NCBI GenBank assembly: GCA_944376265.1
Contig: CALWCD010000016.1
Coordinates: 1-39,360, forward strand
Source: an uncultured Clostridia bacterium
GTDB taxonomy: Bacteria > Bacillota > Clostridia > Oscillospirales > Acutalibacteraceae
Reading direction: 5' to 3'
DNA length: 39,360 bases
Position numbers and translations under genes: made by a program. How positions within the stretch are numbered: the first letter of the stretch is position 1; each line of letters begins with the position of its first letter. The notes beneath the pieces were generated by a model. The model was not told the DNA's origin, did not search any database, and saw only the letters and a list, made by a program, of their open reading frames with translations. Of the stretch, positions 32,579-39,360 are shown one piece after another.

Positions 32579-34555
32579 GTGCGAAGGAAAAAGGTATGGG
32601 TGGTTTCCCCCCTGCTGTATCTCATGGCGGCGGCGATGGTGCTGATGGCCCTGGCAAGCTGGCGCTACAACAAGATCCTGTTCCTGGTGGAAGGCACGGT
32701 GGCGGTGCTTTCGGTGCTGGCTGTGCTGGTGTCCGATTACCTGTACCGGCGCAACATTTCCACCACGGTGAAGAGCGCCCGAAAAGTGCTCAGCGGCGAG
32801 GAGGAGGCCGCCTTTCAGGCCTTTGCCCTGCCGGTGGCGGTGGTGGCCCCGGCGGGGGACATTGTGTGGGCCAACGAGGCCTTTGCCGGCGCCCTCTGCG
32901 GAGGGGGCAGCTTCCTGGGGGACAACGTGCTGAAATATATTTACCCCAAGACCTTCCGCCAGGTGATGGGGGAGCGGGGCGCCGCGGTGAGCCACAACGG
33001 CCGGGAATACACGGTGTATGGGGCCCGCACGCAGGGAGGGTATATCCTCTACTTTGTGGACGACACCTACTTCAAAACCGTGGCCAAGGAGTACCGGGAG
33101 CGCCGGCCTGTGGTGTGCCTGGCTTCCTTTGACAACCGGGACGAGCTGGTGCGGGACAGCTTCGGCGGGGACGACTCCCGCATTACGGCGGAGGTGGACG
33201 AGGTGATGCGCCGCTGGGTCATCCAGGAGATGCACGGCTTTGTCCGCCGGCTGGACAGCAGCCGGTACCTGTTCGTGGTGGATGACGCCCACATCGAGCA
33301 GGCCAAGCAGAAGCGGTTCCACGTGCTGGACGAGGTGCGTACCATCCGCAGCGCCCGGAACAACATGAGCGCCACCATCTCCATCGGCGTGGGCCGGGGA
33401 GCCAAGGACATCGCCGAGAGCGAACGCTGGGCCCGGCAGGCCCTGGACATGGCCCTGGGCCGTGGCGGCGACCAGGTGGCCGTCAAGCAGGAGGGGGATG
33501 CCTACGAGTTCTTCGGCGGCCTCTCCAAGGGCGTGGAAAAACGGGACAAGGTGCGCACTCGAGTGATTGCCGCCACCTTGTCAGATCATGTGAAGGCCAG
33601 CGACCAGGTGTTTGTCATGGGCCACAAGAACTCCGACCTGGACAGCGTGGGCAGCGCCGTGGGCGTTTGGGCGGCGGTGCACAAGGGCCTGGAAAAGCCG
33701 GTGCACATTGTGCTCAACCGGAACCAGACCCTGGCCGGCCCCCTGGTGGAAATGACCGAGAAGGCCTACCCCGGGGAGGCCCTGTTCATCAGCCCCCTGG
33801 AGGCCCTCCAGTCCGTTACGGAGCGTTCCCTGCTCATTGTGGTGGACACCCACTCCATCAACTTTGTGGAGAGCCGGGAGCTTTTGGACCGGGCGGCCCG
33901 TGTGGTGGTCATCGACCATCACCGGATGATGGTGACCCACATCAAGAACGCGCTGATCTTCTACCACGAGCCCTACGCCAGCTCCGCCTCGGAGATGGTG
34001 ACAGAGCTAGCCCAGTACATCAAGGCTTCCGCCATCGACGGGGCAGACGCCCAAGCGCTGCTGGCGGGCATTATGCTGGACACCAAGAATTTTGTGCTGA
34101 AAACCGGCGTGCGCACCTTTGAGGCCTCCGCGTTCCTGCGGCGGCGGGGGGCGGACACCGTGGCGGTTAAGAAGCTGTTTTCCGATTCCCTGGAGACCTA
34201 CAAGCAGAAGGCTCAGCTGGTGTCCGGGGCGGAGATCTACAAGGGCTGCGCCATCGCCACCTCCAACTGGGAGCACGGGGACCTGCGGGTGGCCGCGGCT
34301 CAGGCGGCAGACGAGCTGCTGTCCATTATGGGGGTGCGGGCCTCCTTTGTGCTGTACCGCTCAAACGGGGACGTGAACGTTTCCGCCCGCAGCCTGGGGG
34401 ATGTGAACGTGCAGGTCATTCTGGAGGAATTCGGCGGGGGCGGCCATTTCACCATGGCAGGCGCCCAGCTGAAAAACATCACCGTGAGCGACGCTCGTCG
34501 GGCGCTGATCCGGGAATTGGACGACAAGCTGGAAGAGAGCTCGGTGAAAAACTGA
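32579..34555 (+). CDS. gdpP: Cyclic-di-AMP phosphodiesterase GdpP
   Basis: 658 residues, GTG start. Two membrane helices (about 10-27 and 33-53), a PAS-like domain (80-160), a degenerate GGDEF domain (175-305; SSRYLFVVDD stands where GGDEF would be), then DHH and DHHA1 domains. The catalytic metal sites are GHKNSDLDS (349-357), VDTH (422-425), DHH (446-448) and FGGGGH (618-623). It hydrolyses c-di-AMP to pApA and so affects potassium, turgor and wall homeostasis. It lies 51 bp after rnjA and 58 bp before rplI, the conserved gdpP-rplI-dnaB order of Firmicutes. Confidence 0.95.
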   Translation: MRRKKVWVVSPLLYLMAAAMVLMALASWRYNKILFLVEGTVAVLSVLAVLVSDYLYRRNISTTVKSARKVLSGEEEAAFQAFALPVAVVAPAGDIVWANEAFAGALCGGGSFLGDNVLKYIYPKTFRQVMGERGAAVSHNGREYTVYGARTQGGYILYFVDDTYFKTVAKEYRERRPVVCLASFDNRDELVRDSFGGDDSRITAEVDEVMRRWVIQEMHGFVRRLDSSRYLFVVDDAHIEQAKQKRFHVLDEVRTIRSARNNMSATISIGVGRGAKDIAESERWARQALDMALGRGGDQVAVKQEGDAYEFFGGLSKGVEKRDKVRTRVIAATLSDHVKASDQVFVMGHKNSDLDSVGSAVGVWAAVHKGLEKPVHIVLNRNQTLAGPLVEMTEKAYPGEALFISPLEALQSVTERSLLIVVDTHSINFVESRELLDRAARVVVIDHHRMMVTHIKNALIFYHEPYASSASEMVTELAQYIKASAIDGADAQALLAGIMLDTKNFVLKTGVRTFEASAFLRRRGADTVAVKKLFSDSLETYKQKAQLVSGAEIYKGCAIATSNWEHGDLRVAAAQAADELLSIMGVRASFVLYRSNGDVNVSARSLGDVNVQVILEEFGGGGHFTMAGAQLKNITVSDARRALIRELDDKLEESSVKN

Positions 34556-34613
34556 GCGAAAGTATCCGGCGGCGGGGAAACGGCCCGCCGCCCTGTGAAA
34601 GGAAGGGAACACC

Positions 34614-35063
34614 ATGAAAGTGGTATTGCTGCAAGATGTAAAGTCCATTGGAAAAAAAGGGGAACTGGTGAATGTGTCTGACGGCTACGCCCGGAACTTC
34701 CTGCTTCCCAGAAAGCTGGCCAAAGAGGCCAACGCCCAGGCCATGAACGAGCTGAAAAACGCCGAGGCGGCCCGGGAATACAAGATTAAAACCGAGACCG
34801 ACCACGCCAACCAGTGCGCCCAGGCCCTCACCGGCAAGACCCTGAAGATTTACGCCAAGCCCGGCCAGGGCGGGAAAATCTTCGGCTCCGTCACCCCCAA
34901 GGAGATCGCCGAGGAGATCAAGCGCCAGTTCGGCATTGAGGTGGACAAGCGGAAGGTGGTCCTCTCCGGGGACATCAAGGCCTTTGGCACCTACCAGTTT
35001 GAAGTGAAGTTCTACGCCGGCATCACTGCCGCCATGAGCGTGGCAGTCTGCGAGAAAAACTGA
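34614..35063 (+). CDS. rplI: 50S ribosomal protein L9
   Basis: 149 residues, normal length. The N-terminal RNA-binding domain [20 protein letters not shown] and [16 protein letters not shown] is followed by the connecting helix and the C-terminal domain ([20 protein letters not shown]). It binds 23S rRNA at the base of the L1 stalk. ATG 34614 has GAAAGGAAGGG upstream. It sits between gdpP and dnaB. Confidence 0.97.
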   Translation: MKVVLLQDVKSIGKKGELVNVSDGYARNFLLPRKLAKEANAQAMNELKNAEAAREYKIKTETDHANQCAQALTGKTLKIYAKPGQGGKIFGSVTPKEIAEEIKRQFGIEVDKRKVVLSGDIKAFGTYQFEVKFYAGITAAMSVAVCEKN

Positions 35064-35107
35064 GAGCGGCCCCCTTGGGGCATGTTTCGGGAAAGGAGAT
35101 CCTTGCC

Positions 35108-36493
35108 ATGGAGTACGGACCGGAAGGCTATCTGGATACCCAGGCCCAGCCGGGGATGAATATGCCCTTCAGCCTGGAGGCGGAGCAGTCTGTGCTGGGA
35201 GCCATTTTGCTGGAGCCCTCCTGTCTTTCTACCGTGGTGGACATCCTGCCCCGGAAAGAGTATTTCTACGCGGTGAACAACCGGCTGATCTACGGCGCCA
35301 TGGTGGAGATGTTCGCCCTGGGCCTGCCGGTGGATTTTGTCACCGTGCTGGAACGGCTGAAAGAGGAACAGGAATTCGACGAGGCCACGGGGAAGGTGTA
35401 CCTGACCCAGCTGGCTCAGCTGGTGCCCTCCATTTCCCACGTGGAGACCTACGCCAAGATCGTCCGGGACAAGTACGACCTGCGCACCCTGATGCAGGCT
35501 GCCCGGGGCATTTTGGACGACGCCACCTCCGGGGAGCGGGAGACCTCTCTGCTGCTGGATTCCGCGGAGAAGCGGATCTACGACATTCGCCGGGGAAAAA
35601 GCGACCAGGGCCTGCAGCCTGTGCGGGAGATCCTTCTGGAAACCTTCGACCGGCTGGACAAGCTGAATTCCGCCGACCGGGACAAGTACAAGGGTCTGCC
35701 CACGGGGATTAAGGAACTGGACAACACCATCACCGGCCTGAACCGCTCGGACCTGATTGTCTTGGCGGCCCGGCCCGGCGTGGGCAAAACCAGCCTGGGG
35801 CTGAACATCGCCCGGCACGTGTCGGTAACCGCCGGCCGCCGGGTGGCCTTTTTCTCCCTGGAAATGGGCCGGGAACAGCTGGCTTCCCGTCTGCTGGCCA
35901 GCGAGGCCCTGGTGGAAGGCACCAAGCTGCGTTCCGGCGACCTGACGGAAGCGGAGTGGGCCCGGCTTATCGAGGCGGGGGACATTCTCCGCCGGGCGGA
36001 CCTGTATTTTGACGACAGCCCCGGCCTGACGGTGCTGGAGCTCCAGGGCAAGCTGCGGCGGCTGGACCATGTGGACCTGGTGATTGTGGATTACCTGCAG
36101 CTGATGACCGGCACCCGCAGGAACGACAACCGAGTCAACGAGATCTCGGAGATCACCCGAAATTTGAAGGTGCTGGCCAAGGAACTGAACGTGCCGGTGA
36201 TAGCCCTTTCTCAGCTGCGCCGTCCCACGGAGCGCACCAAGGACCACCGCCCCGGCCTTTCCGAGCTGCGTGACTCCGGCTCTATCGAGCAGGACGCAGA
36301 CATTGTCATCTTCCTGCACCGGGAAGCCTACAACGCCACCAGCGAAGGCGGCCAGGTGACCGAGGACATGGACCAGAACGCGGCGGAGATTATTGTGGCG
36401 AAAAACCGCCACGGCGAGACAAAACCCATCCCTGTCCACTGGCAGGGTGAGTACATGCGATATACATCCCGGGAGGTCATCCGCCATGAGTAA
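35108..36493 (+). CDS. dnaB: Replicative DNA helicase
   Basis: 461 residues (DnaC in Bacillus naming). The N-terminal dimerisation domain begins PFSLEAEQSVLGAILLEPS. The RecA-like ATPase domain has Walker A ARPGVGKTS (about 221-229), FSLEMGREQLASRLL, Walker B region DLVIVDYLQLM, and SQLRRPTE. It unwinds DNA ahead of the replication fork as a hexamer. ATG 35108 is chosen over an ATG at 35075 because AAAGGAG lies 8-9 bases before it. Its end overlaps the tilS start by 8 bp. Confidence 0.97.
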   Translation: MEYGPEGYLDTQAQPGMNMPFSLEAEQSVLGAILLEPSCLSTVVDILPRKEYFYAVNNRLIYGAMVEMFALGLPVDFVTVLERLKEEQEFDEATGKVYLTQLAQLVPSISHVETYAKIVRDKYDLRTLMQAARGILDDATSGERETSLLLDSAEKRIYDIRRGKSDQGLQPVREILLETFDRLDKLNSADRDKYKGLPTGIKELDNTITGLNRSDLIVLAARPGVGKTSLGLNIARHVSVTAGRRVAFFSLEMGREQLASRLLASEALVEGTKLRSGDLTEAEWARLIEAGDILRRADLYFDDSPGLTVLELQGKLRRLDHVDLVIVDYLQLMTGTRRNDNRVNEISEITRNLKVLAKELNVPVIALSQLRRPTERTKDHRPGLSELRDSGSIEQDADIVIFLHREAYNATSEGGQVTEDMDQNAAEIIVAKNRHGETKPIPVHWQGEYMRYTSREVIRHE

Positions 36494-37826
36494 GCCGCTC
36501 AGGGGAGACCTTTCCGGTTTACCCCAGCAGGGACTGGCGGTGGTGGGGTTCTCCGGCGGGGCGGATTCCACTGCTCTGGCCCACTGGCTGATGGGACAGG
36601 TGGACCCGGCCCGGCTGGTGCTGGCCCATGTGAACCACCAGCTGCGAGGGGAAGAATCCCAGCGAGACGAAGCCGCTGTCCGGCAGTTTGCCGGACGGTT
36701 CGGGCTTCGCTTTGCTGTTTTCCGGGAGGATGTGGCCGCCCTGGCCAAACGGGAAGGCCTGGGGCTGGAGGAGTGCGGAAGACAGGTGCGGTACCGGTTT
36801 TTCCACTCCCTGGCAGCGGGGGAGGAGGATCGGATCCTCACTGCCCACAACGCCAACGACAATGCGGAGACCGTGCTGCTCCACCTGTGCAGGGGGGCGT
36901 CCCTGCCGGGGCTGCTGGGCATTCCCTACTGCCGTGGGAAGATCCTCCGGCCGTTTTTGAAGGTGTCCCGGAGAGAGATCGAGCAATACTGCCGGGAACA
37001 GGGGCTTTCCTACGTGACGGACAGCACCAACCTGTGCCGGGAGTACGCCCGGAACCGGCTGCGCCTGGAGGCGGTGCCCGCCCTGGAGGAGGTGAACCCC
37101 GGGTTTCTGGAGGCGGTGTCCCGGATGGCGGAGACACTGTCCCAGGACCAGGCGTTTCTGGATGGGGAGGCCCGGGCGCTGCTGGAGCGGTGCCGGGTGC
37201 CCTGGGGCCTGGACGGCCGGCTGCTCCGGGAAGCGCCGGCCGCCCTGAAAAGCCGGGTTCTGCTGGCCTTTTGGGAAGAGCGGGAGGGCCCTTCCCTGGA
37301 GAAAAAACATCTGGACGCCCTGTACCGCTGTTTGGAGCGGGGCGGGGAAACGGACCTGCCCGGAGGCGTCCGGGCCAGGATGGCCCAGGGGGTGCTTTCT
37401 TTGGAGGGCCCGGAGCAGCCGGAGCTTTTCTCTGTGGATGCGGCCCTGGGCAGCACCCTTCTCCCCGGGGGAAAGGAGCTGCTTTTGGAGGTAAAAACCC
37501 TTCCGAAGGGGCCGGATAGGCCAAAAATTCATAATTTGTTATTTAAAAACGCTTTGGACTATGATATAATTACAGGCAATTTGAGGGCCCGCTCCCGGCT
37601 GCCGGGTGACCGGTTTTCCCCGGCGGGGCGGCGGGTGTCCAAAAGCCTGAAGCAGCTGTTTCAGGAAAATAAGGTCCCATTGTCCCAGAGAGACAGGACC
37701 GTCCTGCTGGAGGCGGACGGGCGCCTGGCGTTCTGCGAGGGGGTGGGGCCGGCGGAGGGGTTCCAGGTGACGGACCGCACAGAGCGGGCGCTTCTGGTGG
37801 AGCTTCGCCAGAGAGAGTCAGCTTGA
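36486..37826 (+). CDS. tilS: tRNA(Ile)-lysidine synthase
   Basis: 446 residues. The PP-loop SGGADST is at 23-29, HNANDNAETVLLHLCRG follows in the N-terminal domain, and FLKVSRREIEQYC and TDSTNLCREYARNRLR are typical TilS. The C-terminal substrate domain ends with GDRFSPAGRRVSKSLKQLF. It attaches lysine to C34 of the CAU anticodon so that this tRNA reads AUA; it is essential. ATG 36486 overlaps the dnaB stop (ATGAGTAA), which implies translational coupling. An AT-rich patch near 37525-37580 inside the gene contains -10-like sequence. Confidence 0.96.
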   Translation: MSKPLRGDLSGLPQQGLAVVGFSGGADSTALAHWLMGQVDPARLVLAHVNHQLRGEESQRDEAAVRQFAGRFGLRFAVFREDVAALAKREGLGLEECGRQVRYRFFHSLAAGEEDRILTAHNANDNAETVLLHLCRGASLPGLLGIPYCRGKILRPFLKVSRREIEQYCREQGLSYVTDSTNLCREYARNRLRLEAVPALEEVNPGFLEAVSRMAETLSQDQAFLDGEARALLERCRVPWGLDGRLLREAPAALKSRVLLAFWEEREGPSLEKKHLDALYRCLERGGETDLPGGVRARMAQGVLSLEGPEQPELFSVDAALGSTLLPGGKELLLEVKTLPKGPDRPKIHNLLFKNALDYDIITGNLRARSRLPGDRFSPAGRRVSKSLKQLFQENKVPLSQRDRTVLLEADGRLAFCEGVGPAEGFQVTDRTERALLVELRQRESA

Positions 37827-37855
37827 GAAATTGCGGGAATAAGGGAGAAATGGAT

Positions 37856-38410
37856 ATGGAAATGGAACGGGATATGCGGCAGGATATTGAAAGCGTTTTG
37901 TTCACCGAGGAACAGATCCAGGAGATCGTCCGGCGCATCGGCGTGGAGATTTCCCGGGACTACGCCGGAAAGAACCTGCTTTTAGTCAGCGTGCTGAAGG
38001 GCTCTGTGGTGTTTATGGCAGACTTGATGCGGGCTATCACCATCCCCACCCGGATTGATTTCATGGCAACCTCCAGTTACGGCTCCGGGGTGAAGACCTC
38101 CGGCGTGGTGAAGATCCTGAAGGACCTGGACCTGGAACTGGCGGGGTACGACATTGTCATTGTGGAGGATATTCTGGACAGCGGCAAGACCCTGAACTAC
38201 CTGATGGACCTGCTTCAGTCCCGGGGTCCCAAGAGCATTCGCATCTGCACCCTGTTCGACAAGCCGGAACGCCGGGAGGTGGAGGTTTACCCCACCTATG
38301 TGGGCGCTCAGATCCCAGACGCCTTTATTGTGGGCTACGGCCTGGATTTCGACGAAAAATACCGCAACCTGCCCTTTGTGGGGATTTTAAAACCCGCTGT
38401 GTATGAATAA
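37856..38410 (+). CDS. hpt: Hypoxanthine-guanine phosphoribosyltransferase
   Basis: 184 residues, the usual length. The PRPP-binding motif is IVIVEDILDSGKT, with SVLKGSVVFMADL earlier and YVGAQIPDAFIVGYGLD in the C-terminal hood region. It salvages hypoxanthine and guanine to IMP and GMP. Several ATGs are close together; the ATG at 37856 is favoured, as the AGGGAG site then has 8 bases spacing, while the ATG at 37850 leaves only 2. It lies between tilS and ftsH as in Bacillus. Confidence 0.95.
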   Translation: MEMERDMRQDIESVLFTEEQIQEIVRRIGVEISRDYAGKNLLLVSVLKGSVVFMADLMRAITIPTRIDFMATSSYGSGVKTSGVVKILKDLDLELAGYDIVIVEDILDSGKTLNYLMDLLQSRGPKSIRICTLFDKPERREVEVYPTYVGAQIPDAFIVGYGLDFDEKYRNLPFVGILKPAVYE

Positions 38411-38461
38411 AGGGCCAAGAAAGCGGATAGAGTTTTACTGAAACTATAGGAGGACACATTC

Positions 38462-39360
<899 letters not shown>

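Overview
The window looks like chromosome of a GC-rich, anaerobic, gut-type Clostridia (Oscillospiraceae/Ruminococcaceae-like). This rests on the type III glutamine synthetase, the Firmicutes orders gdpP-rplI-dnaB and tilS-hpt-ftsH, an ECF sigma/anti-sigma pair, many near-consensus SigA promoters (TTGACA-17-TATAAT), AGGAGG ribosome sites, and a mix of plant-glycan glycosidases with housekeeping genes. The genus is inference. I see no phage, insertion sequence, CRISPR or rRNA.

Layout. 1-2.3 kb: glnN (cut by the window edge) diverges from a stand-alone glutamate-synthase GXGXG-domain gene; both leaders start with a hairpin carrying the same AAAGGC hexaloop, mutually exclusive with a terminator. 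2.4-12.9 kb: carbohydrate region with a GH43 glycosidase, a FucU-type mutarotase, a frame-broken double-CxxC lipoprotein, a GH36 alpha-galactosidase, a LacI-family repressor, and a catabolic operon (class II aldolase, FGGY kinase, zinc sugar-alcohol dehydrogenase, aldo/keto reductase) whose first two genes are fused and broken by an apparent deletion. AAACGTT-centred operators lie at three of these promoters. 12.9-18 kb: cell-envelope block with ECF sigma and DUF4179-like anti-sigma, two tandem GH25 proteins (one lacking catalytic acids) and a divergent MarR regulator. 18-23 kb: MoxR ATPase, DUF58 protein and membrane transglutaminase in one operon. 23-24 kb: a cold-shock gene with a promoter-hairpin-terminator unit in its leader, then tRNA-Gly(GCC). 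24-28 kb: a GH127 beta-L-arabinofuranosidase behind an AraR-like operator, a PHP-domain protein, and a MerR regulator with membrane segments and a zinc ribbon. 28-29.8 kb: iscS-iscU. 29.9-39.4 kb: one long co-directional housekeeping block rnjA-gdpP-rplI-dnaB-tilS-hpt-ftsH (ftsH cut by the window end), with a 410-base structured leader in front of rnjA.

How the genes work together. The glycosidases release galactose, arabinose and related sugars inside the cell (none has a signal peptide), FucU interconverts anomers, and the dehydrogenase/kinase/aldolase set would have fed a ketose phosphate to glycolysis, under LacI-type and AraR-type control. No sugar transporter is present. The most interesting signals are regulatory: the paired hexaloop/terminator leaders of the nitrogen genes, the cspA leader RNA, the rnjA leader and the MerR double operator.
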